The position numbers and the translations under genes were made by a program. From Progne subis subis (Eukaryota; Chordata; Aves; Passeriformes; Hirundinidae): DNA of 64,000 bases. The number at the start of each line of letters is the position of its first letter. Positions within the stretch are counted from its first letter, which is position 1. This document shows positions 10,681-23,395 of the stretch, in pieces. The stretch spans positions 421,792 through 485,791 of the forward strand of contig JAKJHU010000037.1 in assembly GCA_022316685.1 (NCBI GenBank). The letters run 5' to 3'. The notes below the pieces were generated by a model. It worked only from the letters and a program-made list of their open reading frames with translations. It made no database searches and was not told the DNA's origin.

Positions 10681-12099
10681 TCTGGTTTAGTATGGTAACA
10701 AAGTATGATAATGAAAATAACCTTCAGAATTTTCCAATACCCATTTTAGAAATCCATTTATGACAATGAGATATATTTTTATGATACTATGGTTGTCATT
10801 TTTGTTATTAGTATTATTGCTATTCTTCAGTGCTTCCTAATGATCCTGTTTATAGAAATGAAAACAGTGAGACTTATACAATTAAATTCGAGAAATTTAT
10901 TACGATGAAAGCCTTTCTGGCTAGCATTATTAGCATCCATTTATCTAACTGCATTTTTCAGTTACTCTTTGTTTACACAAATAGTTGTATATATTTATTG
11001 TCTGTTTAGGTATTAGTTACTCAGCTTCCTTCATCTACATCTCTTGGATGAAGACAACTAGCAGATCACCTCAGCTTGCAAATCATTTTCATTGCCCTGG
11101 AAAAGTCTGAAAACCCTTGCTTTTTGACACGGCATTTAAACCAGTTTTTTGTTACTCAGATCACTGTGGATGACTTAACAGTGTCACAGAGAAAGAATTA
11201 AAAACGCCTATAGAAGCTCCAGTACTAACTGCTGCAACAATTACCTCTCAAACTGGAGTTTAGACATTAGTTTATACAATTCTTACTCCAGTTTTTAGTA
11301 AAACTTCTGAATAAAAACCAAAGTAGTATACTCCTCAAACTGGGATATTGTCTGAGTACTCCAATGAAACACTAGGTGACCATAAATAAACCTATTGTGA
11401 GCTCTAGTTTAGAAGTCCTCAGTGCTGATCAAGGAATCCCAGAAGGCACAGAGATACACAAAGTACAAGGCAAAGCAGGGCAAAGCAGAACCCTTTGTAA
11501 TGGCTGAAAGAGAGGGGTTTAATAATGTATTTCTACTCAAGACACTTTTTACAGAATTTCACCTCAGAGTATTTGCTTAACGTTTTGCTTGAGAAAGAGA
11601 GAGAATTTTGGTGAAGAGCAAACACAGATACTGTGAGAAATTTTTCCATACTGTGGCTGGTTTATTTCACCTTACCTATCTCCTGGAAAACTCCATGGAG
11701 TGAAAACAGTGAGTAAATCCATGATGAGGTTGATGATCCTAGGGTTCAGTCCATAGGAGACCAGTACTCAGTGGAAATAAATTTCTCTTCTGTGAAAAGT
11801 TCCTCATAGACTTAAATGATATTTGTCATTTTTTTGAATATTATTTGTGTCAGTCTAGAACCGTTTCAAATAACCCATTTTGTTTCAGAGACTTGATAAA
11901 AACCAATAATAAGCACTTACAATGTCTAGGGTTATACCCAATACAATACCTTGCTTATAACTTACCCTAGCCTTAAATTCCCACTGGGACCTCTCTGCTC
12001 TTGACAGTTCATAACTCTGGTGTTCTTCAACATTTTTTTTCTGTGAGGCTTTTTTAATTTTAAATAACTCTACAAATACTGAACACTATAAGACAGGTA
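10681..12099. other. Unique AT-rich DNA, no gene seen
   Basis: No gene or repeat family recognised. A small direct repeat of GGCAAAGCA occurs at 11469-11477 and 11479-11487. Confidence 0.6.
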
Positions 12100-12450
12100 C
12101 CAGGGGGTCAACCGTGGCACTGCTGATGTACTGCCTCCTGACAAGATGTGGGTCTGGAAGAGGGATCTGGAGTGTCCTGCTGATCACGGGCTGCCCCAGG
12201 TGTCCTCTGCTTCTCTCTTCTGCCTGGCCCAGGAGAAACTGGTGTTCACCCAGCCCTCCTCAGAGCCAGTCTGGGGCCAGACAAGATGCCAAGAAGAAAG
12301 AAAGGAATATTTTTCTGTCAGTTTACTCCACTGAGCCATCCCTCTGGGGAGCTGGAAGTGTACCACTGCCAGGACACGAGGGTAGGCAGGCGCACATAGC
12401 CAGGGCCAGGAGGAAAGGCAGGGAAGAAGGAAGATTGCTCTGTCTGGTGG
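12100..12450. other. Isolated GC-rich block, origin unknown
   Basis: About 350 bp much richer in G+C than either flank. A frame at 12114-12485 stays open for 123 codons, but it starts with GTG, and other frames are open too, as expected where stop codons are rare in GC-rich DNA. No domain recognised. It could be an LTR piece, a decayed retrocopy or an unrelated isochore fluctuation. Confidence 0.3.
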
Positions 12451-12640
12451 CAGTTAGCTGTCAGGTCAGATTAGCTGTATCATAAAACAGTGTATTATGG
12501 CACAGCTCCAACATAAACCCAAGGCTGCAGCACTTGAGTGGGATGAGGAAGCTTATTTGAGTTCTCCCGCACTCGAGACATGATTCCACTGTGCAGTGGA
12601 TTAGTGAGCTGATCTATGTAAAAAGAAATATAACGCAAAT

Positions 12641-12700
12641 GGAAAAAAAAACCAAACCAAACCAAAACAAAAAACCCCCAATCAAACATACAAAAAAATA
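12641..12700. repeat. A/C low-complexity tract
   Basis: A9, three AACCA-like units, then A(n)C blocks and A7. It resembles the array at 8291-8378. Confidence 0.93.
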
Positions 12701-14611
12701 TTATTATTTTGAAAACTTTGGGGTTTTGATCTATTTTCCACCCTTTGTGCAGTATCATCATGCCACAAGGGAAGAGAAAATGGAAATAGGGTTGTCTTCA
12801 ACCGGTGCTGTCACCTGAAATCCATTACTGTAAAAATAAAGTCCAAGTACCTTAAAATTAAACAGCAGTTAAGTTCTCTGATTAGGAGTGCAAATCATGC
12901 AACTGTGTGTTTATTTCTGTAGTGATTATTGCATCTAGGAATAGTTCATTTTTTCTAAAATTATACTAAAATTGAAAAGCAATTCATGAAATGGACTGAA
13001 ATTTTTAAATTGAATATCACTTCTAAAACTATTTCAGTTGAGGATGAACTATTTTTTTTGAACAGAGATGGATGCTGACTGAATACCCTTAATTTGCCAA
13101 CTAAATGATAGTTACATGTATGGACACATTATAACTCAAAGGCACTGATATAATTCCATAATTTATAATAGATAATATGATATGAAAGACAATATTATGA
13201 GTTAACTAAAATAATTGCAAAAAATATTTTTGAATATACTCTGATGTACCATTGAAAGAGCAACAACAACAACAAAAAAATGGGGTTTTTTTCCCTTTCT
13301 CATTCTCACTCTGATTTAATAATTAAGGTCCCAATTTAGTCTAAAATTAACTGTTTTGCAAGCATATCAAAATGTCATAAACAATGCATTTGTCTTAAAA
13401 TTGGAAGAATAATGTCTTAAAATAAATAACCAATAGGCAGAGAATATGTTGGGATATTTTTTGTAATGCTAATACACACAAGGATTAACAAAGAACCTGA
13501 TGACCATTTTACTTTTGTGATGTGGTTTTGAGACACCAAAAAACCTCACCAGAAAATAGCTTTTTCTGGATAACCTTCCACAAGTGAATCTCAGCATGGA
13601 ATTGATGCTGCTCACACAGCAAGGCCATGGAGGGTCAATGGTATTCCTGCCTGGAACCACGAGGAAAGACAGACATCAACTGTGATGAACAAGAACTTCC
13701 AGGAAAAAAAACCTTGCTTTTCAGGGAAGCAGAAGAGGAAAGAGAGCTTTGTATTTTTCTGTCCAAAGGAAGGGGAAAGGTCAAATTTCTGACTGACTAA
13801 GAGCAAATGGCAAAGAGCAGAAAATATAAGGTATCTTTTCCATGTTAAATATTTCTCATGTAGATATTGAGGAGAGATGGAAAACACCCAACTCAAGAGC
13901 AGTGATCTTTGAAACTTCTTTTCTGAATTTTTCTTTTGTCAAATTAGCCTCTTGGACTTTTGTTTTTAAGAGCTTGTAATACAGTGTATTAAAAAATTAG
14001 GAGGGAGGCTTTGTGTAGTCAACATTTTGATGCTTGCATTTATTCTAAACCATGTTTTCATTCTAAATCATATTTTAGATCCAGAGTGGTGTATATATAT
14101 ATATATACATTTTAGTTAAAGATCAACAAGTATAGTTGATGCAAAAATATCCAAGGCCAATATATAATATAGAAATGGACCAAACAAATGTTTTAGAGCA
14201 AGTTACATTTACACATGCTTTGTGAACAAGTATGAAAAATTCTGGTATTCAAACCAGTTTCTGTTGAATATCATTGAATCGTATTACTCCACAAGTATTT
14301 CTTGCTAGGATCACAGAGTTAAAGTGTATCATTGTGACCCCTTTCCAGAAGACATTTTAAGCTATTGTATAATATAAAATATTGCCCCATCCTGAAAGTA
14401 TAAATAAATAAACAAGATTTGTTATGCTAGTCACAATGCTAATGCATAATAGTCCCCACTTTTCAATTTCCTGATTATTACTTTTCCAATTTATCTAATC
14501 TCTAAAATCAAAGGCGAATTCTTTCCTGAGCATCCACCCTCTCATATTTTATTTAACTTCACCCTTGTTTCTGCCAGCTAGTGCAGTTTCATTTCACTTC
14601 AATCCATTTTC

Positions 14612-14614
<3 letters not shown>
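12701..14614. other. Unique AT-rich DNA, no gene seen
   Basis: Contains a short (CAA)n at 13261-13275 followed by A7, and (TA)8 at 14092-14107. No gene or mobile element recognised. Confidence 0.6.

Positions 14615-14643
<29 letters not shown>
14615..14643. repeat. Poly(A) run, A29
   Basis: The longest uninterrupted homopolymer in the window, followed by A-rich DNA with A10 near 14657 and GAGA units. No AATAAA precedes it within 40 bp, so a processed retrocopy tail is not supported. Confidence 0.95.
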
Positions 14644-14645
<2 letters not shown>

Positions 14646-15924
14646 AAGGACACAGAAAAAAAAAACAACACAACAATGAGAAAGAGAGAGAAAAAACTTG
14701 CAGTAGACAAAATATATCAATTAAAAATTAGGTTAAAAATAGTCTTTCATGTGCAGTGAGTGTCCCTGAGCTAGATTAACACTGTTGTGAGCATGTTGCA
14801 CTAGTCAGTTCATTGCCTGAGGAAAGTTCGCAGGCAAAATTCATCTGCACAGCTAGCACACTTGAAAGACTCAGGCACAGAGCTGTGTTCATGGTCTGGC
14901 AACAGCAAAACACCTGCTTGAAGTAGAGACAGAATAGCGAGCTGGATGGAGTTCAAAAGAATCAAATGATAATCACACTCTGATTAACAGAAAAGTGAAT
15001 TACTGTAGTCCTTTGTCAATAGCTGGCCTATTTGCATACTATCTTGCAATGCCCAACAGGTTAGAACTTTTTAGTTACACACGGTCAAACATTAAAAAAT
15101 GGAAGGAAAAACTTTATGCCTGTGTAACTCAGACACATAGGGGGCATATTGTGTGTGTTACATCTTCTTAATGCTATCTAGTCTGATGTTGACAAGTGCA
15201 CAGATAATTCCACCCACTGTCTTTCCTCCTTTTCCCATTCCCCCACCTATGAAATATACCAGGCGAACAAGAAACAGAGCCTATAATTTTGTTTGGCACA
15301 AGTTTTTTAGTATATTTGACAGCAAACAACTGTATATTAAACCAATTTGTTTCAGCAGATGAAAGTGAGTAATTTTTGATTCAGTCCATTAGAGCTGCTC
15401 TTGGCTATGTGAGCTTTTGGAGGTTTATCAGCAAAAAAACCCTGTAACAAACTACAATGCCAGAACATAAAACATGGAATGTACTACCTTAATTTCATAC
15501 TGGATGCCTTTTGTTTCATAATTTGAGTTTTCTGTGCATACCCTGGGTTTTATTTTAGATTAGTTTCAAAATTGAATGTTGTCATGATAAAATGAGCACT
15601 TCTGTATTCATATCTTTACATTGCTAATAAGGTAGTGAGGCATGTCAAAATGGAAATAGAAAACATAATAAAGCCAAATTAATACTGTTCCTTGTTATTT
15701 TCCTTTATATTATAAATTTACTCTTGCTTCATAAGTATTTATAGAAAAAATGTCTTCTTTTGCTGCAGCATAAGGAAAGTCCTGCTAGACCCCATCTTTT
15801 GTTTATTCAAAGAACAGGCAAAGCACAAATTGCCACTTTCCCTGACAGTGTCTTTCCTTAGTAGTAAGAGTATGAGAGGAAGTGACTTCATGGGATCATT
15901 TCCCTACTGTAGTTGATATATCAA
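14644..15924. other. Unique AT-rich DNA, no gene seen
   Basis: No gene or repeat family recognised. Confidence 0.6.
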
Positions 15925-16205
15925 ATATGTCATGGCAAATACACTTGTCTAGCTTGTTCTTAAAAATGTCCAAAGCTGACGAGTCCTGCCATTAGTTTTT
16001 GATATTTTGAAAAAACCCTGCCTACATGTCAGCTATCCCAATTAAAATGTAAGAATGCCTTCCATTGCACCTTTGACTTCTAATGTTACTTATCTTGGTC
16101 AAGAAAAAGAGATTTATCAGTTTCTCAGTTCAATAATCTTATATTTATGAGAAAATTAGAGTTTTTTCTCCACTTTTTTCTGCAACTTGATGAAGACTAG
16201 AAACT
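15925..16205 (-). mobile_element. Ancient CR1/L3-type LINE, 3'-end part, antisense
   Basis: Read on the minus strand this is the C-terminal ORF2/3' UTR region of an old CR1. On the + strand the landmarks are CTTGTCTAGCTTGTTCTT near 15941, a degraded TCCAAAGCTGACGAGTCC near 15969 and ATTTATCAGTTTCTCAG near 16111, in the order expected for an antisense copy. It is far more diverged than the short CR1 tails elsewhere. It probably belongs with the RT-region piece at 16835-17200. Confidence 0.6.
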
Positions 16206-16271
16206 TCCCCTCATTAATAATAGATGTTAATAATTGATTAACAATTCAACAAGTCTCCCCTCATTAATAAT
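16206..16271. repeat. 16-bp direct repeat 50 bp apart with a palindrome between
   Basis: TCCCCTCATTAATAAT occurs exactly at 16206-16221 and 16256-16271. Between them, GTTAAT-AATTG-ATTAAC at 16226-16242 forms a perfect 6-bp inverted repeat. It resembles two HNF1 half-sites, but the 5-bp spacing is wrong for that factor. Confidence 0.9.
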
Positions 16272-16834
16272 GCTTCCTAAGTCTCTAAATTCCATATTAG
16301 TTTCCTGCTTATGACCTCCAGCTGGTCCTCTCAGGGTTTAGAAGTGACAGAAGAGAAGGATAATTTTATGTGTCCTGCGGGTCTCCTCTTCCCTTTTCTT
16401 GTTTAGCAAGAATTCTGAATTTAGACTAATATTTGTCTTGTGACACCAAATGTCTGTGTGCAAAATTTTCATATGACCAGGTTTTTTCCCCTACTGGTTT
16501 TACAGCAGGTAACTATCTCCTATGTTCGATAAATATGAATCTATTCTCTCTTTTTTGCAGACAGTTTTTATAGAGTTACGTGATAATTTCACATTGTCTT
16601 CCTGTTCTCTAAAGATTTTGCTTCCCATTCACTTAATCAACATTCCATCATTTATATCACAAAAGGAAATCTTGAACAAGAAAACAACAGATGATAGGTT
16701 TGATTTTATCAGTAAACCATAATATTTTCTATCTTTTCTTTGCTGATACTGTAGTATTTTTTTAATGTCTTTCTAAATGGCTTAGGAAAGTGCCATGTGT
16801 GCAATGTTAAAAGATTTCTACTTAAAAAATATAT
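16272..16834. other. Unassigned DNA between two CR1 pieces
   Basis: A TGTGTCC-TCTCCTCTTCCC stretch at 16369-16396 still resembles the antisense CR1 3' region. The rest is AT-rich and not assignable; it may be decayed CR1 or a later insertion. Confidence 0.4.
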
Positions 16835-17200
16835 TTACTGCTTCTGCTTTGTCCACGGGGCCTACTGTTCTGTAATAGAAGGAAATCATTTGCTATAGAC
16901 AAATCCATGCTGGCTGATAGTCAGTTTTCCATTACCTTCCAGGTTACAAATATTTTGTTGGATTGGGCTTTTTTGTCCAGCAGCTTTCTGAGAACTGAAA
17001 TTAAACAGGTTGATCTGTAAATCTCCAGTACCTCCTTTTAGAATTCCTATTCCATTTTAGAGATGAGCAGTTCATCTGCACTGTTCCAGTCTTCAGTATC
17101 ATTCCAACCCTTTGTGTTCTTCAAGATCATTGCTAACAGGTCTTAAATCACCCTAGTACTTTCAGTAATTTAGGATGAGGTACATGGTCCTCACACGTTA
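16835..17200 (-). mobile_element. Ancient CR1/L3-type LINE, reverse-transcriptase part, antisense
   Basis: Read + the landmarks are GACAAATCCATGCTGGCTGA at 16899-16918, a CTTCCAGGTTACAAAT stretch near 16936, the region around 16990-17030 that in CR1 encodes 'PISLTSVPGK' on the other strand, and TTCCAGTCTTCAGTAT near 17081. On the minus strand this corresponds to the RT palm region up to the 'QHGF' motif (here a degraded 'QHGF'-like 'SMDL'). Many stops and indels are present, so it is inactive and old. It is in the same orientation and order as 15925-16205, consistent with one insertion that later lost its middle. Confidence 0.75.
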
Positions 17201-18361
17201 AAGTATCTTTTAAACAACCTAAACCTCAGGCGTTCCTTGAGAACATAGATAAACTAATATAACACAGGAAAAGGAAGGCAAGCAAAGATTAATATCGCAC
17301 TTCATGACTACTAAAATGCAAAAATGCTCAGACTTCATAACTTGTGAAGGTATGTTGTTAAGGAAAGGTTGTGGGGAAGAGATATAAATAGAGTGTTAAC
17401 GCCTCCTTTCCCAAAACCGTTATTGTAACACTGACATTATTTAATGTCATTAAATGTCATTTGATTTGACGTCATTACTACAGTTTTAAATAATGTATTG
17501 AAGGAGAATAAAGATGTGTCTACAAATCTGTGTTTCTCAAGTGACAAGATGATCGAAGGAAAGAGCGGTTGGAAATACCTAGTAGATATGTCAGTGCTGT
17601 CAGATTGATTGTAGAGAATGGTGTTTTAAAAATTAGCATATGAGGCCATTTTAAAATCAATGGAGTTGCACTGACATAGACTTCCAGACCAACTACATAG
17701 ACTCAGAAGAAATATCTGTGCCATATCACACTGGCTCTCCAACAGGCAGAAAAAACACCAGATATCTAACTGTTGTCTTCATATTGGCATTCTAGATTGT
17801 ATTTATAAATGAAAACTTTACAACATTTCACATTTTGAGATAAGTGCATAAAACCAGTTTTTAACAGTTACAAAATTTACACTTTTGCAGCCTTTGTGTA
17901 ACTCTCCGTAGTTCTTCAGCTGTTATTTCATTTTTAGGAACTCAAGTTACAATTTTTATCAGCTTTGGTGCATTTTCTACAAGTTTTCTACAATTTTTAA
18001 AATAAAATAAAACAGAATGCACTTTTAAAGTAAGACATGGCTTGAATGCTTGTACCTGTTTAGCTCCAAAATAAGATTTTTCCTCTCCCTTATCTATTCA
18101 GCTTATTATTATTGTTTTCTTTGTCCTTATTTCAGAATTTATGGAGCAATGGACTTACAGGCAGTCAAATGTGTCTAAAATTGGTTATATTTATTGGTGA
18201 GAAGTCTTTTAATGAAGCCCAGTACTGGAAAAACTATGTGCAAAAATATGCTGCAGGTGAAGAGGAGCTTCTCTTTCTTTAGAACCTCTTTTGGGAGCAG
18301 AACTGCTGCTACAGCACATCCCTGTTGTCCCTATATGTTTTGAAACATAACATTTTTGTCC
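17201..18361. other. Unique DNA with a consensus CRE
   Basis: No gene. Holds ATGTCATT-type short repeats at 17443-17464 leading into a consensus cAMP response element, TGACGTCA, at 17467-17474. Confidence 0.55.
17467..17474. promoter_or_regulatory. Consensus CRE palindrome TGACGTCA
   Basis: Perfect CREB/ATF consensus. A second copy lies at 21186-21193. CpG-containing octamers are rare in this CpG-poor DNA. No promoter is visible beside it, so binding in vivo is unproven. Confidence 0.35.
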
Positions 18362-18508
18362 AATACTTGCAAGTTTTCAAGGCCAAGTTAGATGGGGCCC
18401 TGGGTAGCATGATCCAACGGCTGGCTTCTCTGGAGGCATGGCAGGGGGCTGGAACTAGATGATCTTTAAGGTCGCTCCCAACCCAACCCATTTTATGATT
18501 CTGTCATA
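18362..18508 (+). mobile_element. CR1 LINE 3'-end fragment, sense
   Basis: Matches the CR1 terminal region in order: CAAGTTTTCAAGGCC (18369), GATGGGGCCCTGGGTAGC, GGCAGGGGGCTGGAACTAGA, TGATCTTTAAGGTCGCTCCC and the tail TTTTATGATTCTGTCA at 18491-18506. It is 5' truncated to about 145 bp. Confidence 0.92.
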
Positions 18509-20988
18509 ACTACTGATAGCGGCACATAACCATGATAGCAGAAAATTCCGCGGCACACATGGGTGCTGTGTGGCTTCTAAGTAATACTGCCATCACTATT
18601 ACAACAAGCGCTATTTCCAAGCATTGCAAGACCTAGAGAAAAAGAAGAAAACTCTAGATACTCTAGAGAACGTGGTATGCACTCTCTATGTAGTCATCTC
18701 ACAGTATTGTTTCCAGATTGCTTTCCTGGCCTGATTTATTTCCAGTAAATATTAAAACTCAAGTATTCAGGTGTGATGGCTTGCTTTGCAACATCTATTA
18801 TTGGATTTTACTTGGAGCTGTGGCAGTGTTTATTCAAATAAGTTGAAATTATCCTAATGGATGTGACCTCTACTACCGGCATTATCAGATTCCTGTGTAC
18901 ACTACTTTTCCATCACTTGAAGCAAGTAATCCTTGTTTCCCCTGCCTTAAAAAAGGTTTTGATTTACAACCAGGCAGGCTTTTGCAGGACAGGATGGGTT
19001 TGCAGTACAATATCTGGATAATGTAATTTTTTATTAAATGAGAGCACAGTGGAATGATTCAAACAGGGCAAGCTGAAAATGAAGTTTTCAACAGATCAGC
19101 TTTTTCTCAGCTTCGTAAAAGACTCAAATAGGTCATACAAAAGAGTACCTCACCCCTGTTAATTAAAAACTGTTGCTGCTTATTACAGATTTCACCTGTA
19201 CTCTATTGTTTAACTTCTGCATTTAACATGGGGAGGTAGTGATAGTCTAACCATGAAAACTCAGATGCTCAAGCCACTCCCATGGATATTGGTCAGATTA
19301 CACAGATGATTTGTTAATTTCTGCATCTGAATGATATTTACTATTAGACTTCTCTTTTAGACATCCTGATTGTGAACTTACTTCTTGTTACGTGAAAGGG
19401 CAAGTCAGGCCCTCGTGTAACAATATCTACAGTAGGAAGGGGATAACTCCTCTGAAGACCTGAGTTTGTAGATATGTGTGTTACTGCCTTGTCAAGTAGA
19501 AGTTCAAGATCAATTTCATAGAGTCCAGAGTGAGTTTTGTCCACATTTTTGAAGAGCCAGACCCATTTTCTTCCAAGGTCCTTGCCCAGAAACACAGATG
19601 CAGAGGCTTGTAAGGACAGTGGAATACCAAGGAAACAGGAGTTATGAAGAGGTTGTTCTGGGAATGTAAAGTATGACTGGGAGATTAAATTCTGCTGTCT
19701 TCTGCATCATGCCAGAGGCCGCAGCACAAGCCTTCTGCTGCCACAACAAATATTCCACCATGTCAGATATACATGGCTTGCATGGCAACGCTGGATTACT
19801 GTAGCTACATATACACACTCTGACATAATATGAACACCTACCTCATCTAAGTCCGATCTGATAACTCATCTGAAAACTTGAAATGATCTTATTCATTCTT
19901 TTGAAATAACACCAGAAGAGAATAAATAAAGAGCTTCACTTTTGAGTGACCCATAGTTCTGTATGTAGTATCTGTTCTAATTACAGGTAATTTACTTGAA
20001 AGTTGTGGCCCAATCTTCTTCCTCAGCAGATATTCAATGTAACTAGTATTCAAACCTATGTATTGGACTCCTGCTGGTTCATTAGCCAAAAAATAAATGT
20101 ATTTTGTTGCTATCTCAGCATGCATAAAAGGATCAGAATTGTGATTGTGCTATCTCTGAAAATGCATAGATAAGATAGATAGATAGATAAGTTTAAGATA
20201 GCCTACAGCAGTTTGCATATTAATGGAATATAAGTGCATATTAATTCAACAGTACGTCTGAGCTCTAGCATGGACTTGAATCCAGTTGCATATCAACCCA
20301 TCAATTTCCTCTCAGAGTCCAAAAGCTTCCCATTTTTCCTCCTGCATCTGTGTATCTAGTTAAAGATAATCCCTAATATGATTTCTGTAATTCAGAAGGG
20401 TATCTGGAAAACCAAATGCAAGTTTTGAGGATACCTAGTTCAGCAAAGATGGCACTCAGGATTTTCTAACCAGTTACAAATATTTTTGACGATTTTTTAA
20501 ATTAAATTTTTAAACGAGGCTTTTCCAGGTATTTTAGACCTAGTACCGTATACTTTCTGATCATAATACCATTTTTGGAAACAAAGTTATTCCAATAATG
20601 GAAAAATGAGTGACAAATTTATATATTTATTATAAATCCCTGTGTGATAATCATTCACATGAATGAAGAAAATACATTAATTTTATTTATTTCATTATAG
20701 TAAAATTAAATTTACAGCCTGAAACTTCCTCTATTTATCCCATGACTAAATTTTGACCTTTTCATGTGAAAACATTGTAACAGTCCAAGTAACCATAGGA
20801 ATTTTCGGTCATCACATAGCAAAGTACAAATGGTACTGTGGAAATGTCTTCTTTCGTAGCACAATCATATTTATCAATAAATGCAAGAGTCCAAATTCTA
20901 TCCCTACTTATCCATACTATTTTTTTAGCTGTCTTTATAACTGAGCCAAGAATAAACATTTCAACTAACCAATTAGCAAAAAGTCCTC
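18509..20988. other. Unique DNA, no gene seen
   Basis: Includes (GATA)4 at 20174-20189. A minus frame of 83 codons at 19344-19595 shows no domain. No mobile element recognised. Confidence 0.6.
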
Positions 20989-21057
20989 TTTTTTTTTTTT
21001 TTTTTTTTTTTCCCATTTTTTTTTCATTTTTTGTTTGGGTTTTTTTTACAGGCATAG
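20989..21057. repeat. Poly(T) run, T23, and T-rich extension
   Basis: T23 at 20989-21011, then CCCA, T9 and T-rich sequence with GTTTGGG to 21057. Confidence 0.95.
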
Positions 21058-23154
21058 TACATAGAAGCTATGCAGTCAGGTTCTCTGTTCTAAGAGACTG
21101 TGCAGCATGAATTCATTCTTGACGCTTGTTATTCTAGACAATGCAATAGCTCTTAAGTTAACAACCAAAATGAATCAAGGTAGCATGACGTCAGTAGCTC
21201 AGAGATGTAATATTTCATAAGGAAACTAATTGTTTTTCATTCTAATTTCTGTAGAAGAAAATAGGCTTAAGAAATGCAGGCAGTAGCACCAGGTAATCAT
21301 AAAAAAAGAGTCAAGTGAAAAGGAAGTTTTTCCTTCAGGTAAATCAGTGCACTTGGCAATCCACACAATAAACAAGAAAAGATGTAAAGAATGGGTATCA
21401 CTCCTGCCAGGTAAAGGACTATTGTAGTAACTACAAAAGTTCCTTGCTGTTAGTTGTACAGTAGAGGGAATTTTATATAATTTGTTTCACAGCTAATATT
21501 CAGACAGCTGCAAAACATGCCACTTGAGCACCAGTACATACCTTTCACTTTAAAAAAGACATTGAAAAGGAAAACTAATTAATCACCTTTTTCCTAAAGG
21601 TACTAAATTAAACAACAACAATGCAAATAGAATTGAGTTAAGCTCATTTTTCTGAGATTAATAGAAATAAATAATTAAACTCCTTTTTAATTTTTTTTCC
21701 ATTTTTTTCTGTTTCAAATATTACCTACCTATTTCCTTTAGAGGTTTGCACATTCTATTTTCCTTTTCTTTTTATTTGACTTTAGGAAGCACTAACCAGT
21801 CCAGGAAAAAAACCTTTTAAAAGAGATATTTATACTCAAACTTCAGAGGATAAAGAAAATAGAAAGTGCTAAAATCAACTGAAATATTTTCAGAAATAAT
21901 TTAATTCTCATGTCACTGCTGACTGACAGCTCTAATAAATTCCTACATTTTAAGCAGACTTACATTTCACATGCATTTGCTCTCCACTGCTGAGCACAGT
22001 GGAACATCTATTGTCAAATGCATAAAATAACATTAGAAATGCAAACTTAATGTAGCCAATGGTAATGTGTTATTTAAAACTTATGAGCCTGAATAAGGGC
22101 TTATTTTCTCTAAATTGAAATTTATAGTTTCATTTTAAAGTACTAACTTGAATATTGATGGGCTTCAGGCATGCAGTTATAAAATGGGAAAGAAAAACAA
22201 AGCAAGTAACTATGAGGCATAAAGGTGCTATTATGGTAATATATGGAAACTTATATGAAAAGTGGATCCTAGTTACCTGTACTAATAGCAAAAAACATAC
22301 AGCAGAATTTGTGCAACTGGTATAGGGAAATCATACTTTCCTGCAATATATGTCAAATCCAGGCTTAGAATCACAATATTTAAACACAGATGGCTAGAGA
22401 ATCGTTTTGAAATAGCACCATAAAGCAGGTGATAGTTTCATCTCTCCCTCTAAATCTTTTTTTCTTGGCATTTTTTTTTCTCAAGTTCCACTGTGATCAA
22501 TGAAAATAAAGAACAAAGACAGTGTTTCTCAGTTGCTTTTTGGCAGCAGATTTTCTTTACACTGGATGGTTATATTGTACAGGGCTATAGGAAAGCTAAT
22601 TAAATTTACATGAAACACAAATCTTCTTCAATTTCAAAATAAAAAAATACCTCCCTACGGTATCTTAGTTTTGCAGATATTCTAAATCACTGAAGTTTTT
22701 TTCCACCTCATCTGTTCAAATATATACTTTTCACATACATACATATATGAGCCATATATGCATACTTCAGAAACAATATAATATAGTTCAGAGCATACAA
22801 AAATACTAATTTGAAAGTCTATAGCACTCGTCATCTCTTGATACAAATATTTTACGAGGTAGTAAATAGTTTACAAAATACCCCTGGAACTGTTTACGAT
22901 TCAAAAATTTTAGGATTAGGAAGAAAATTATATTAGGAATTAACTAATTTTTTCTAAAAATCACAGGTATTGGTCAGCTGCTGGACTAAGAAAGGAATTC
23001 AGTCTCCCAAATCAAATACTTGTAATTCAGTCCTGCAGGTGAGATTCTACACATTAAAAAAGCCAGTCTCCACAGATCAGAAGAGGTAGATTTCATTAAA
23101 TACAAGTACTCAGGAGGGAAGCATGTTTTTAAACAGGCCAGGCCAAAGAAAACG
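21058..23154. other. Unique AT-rich DNA with a second CRE
   Basis: No gene. Holds a second TGACGTCA at 21186-21193 and an exact POU octamer ATGCAAAT at 21621-21628. No mobile element recognised. Confidence 0.55.
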
Positions 23155-23395
23155 AATCATAAAATGACAGAATTGTTTGGGTTAGTAGAGGCCTTAGAGA
23201 TCATCTTGTTTCAATCCTGTTGCCATGAGCAAGGACACCTTCCACTATCCCAGGCTGCTCAAGGCCCTATCCAGCCTGGCCCTGAACACTTCCCAGGGTG
23301 GGACATCCAAAACTTCTCTAGACAGCTTGTTCCAGTGCCTCACCACCTTCACAGTAAAGAATTTCTCCCTAAAACGAACTTCATTCTTTAGTTAT
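23155..23395 (-). mobile_element. CR1 LINE 3'-end fragment, antisense
   Basis: Reading +: tail complement AATCATAAAATGACAGAATT at 23155-23174, then TTTGGGTTAGTAGAGGCC, AGATCATCTTGTTTCAATCC, AAGGACACCTTCCACTATCC, GCTGCTCAAGGCC, AGCCTGGCCCTGAACAC, ACTTCTCTAGACAGC, TTCCAGTGCCTCACCACC and AGTAAAGAATTTCTCCC, all standard avian CR1 3' UTR/ORF2-end blocks in order. 5' truncated after about 240 bp. Confidence 0.95.
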
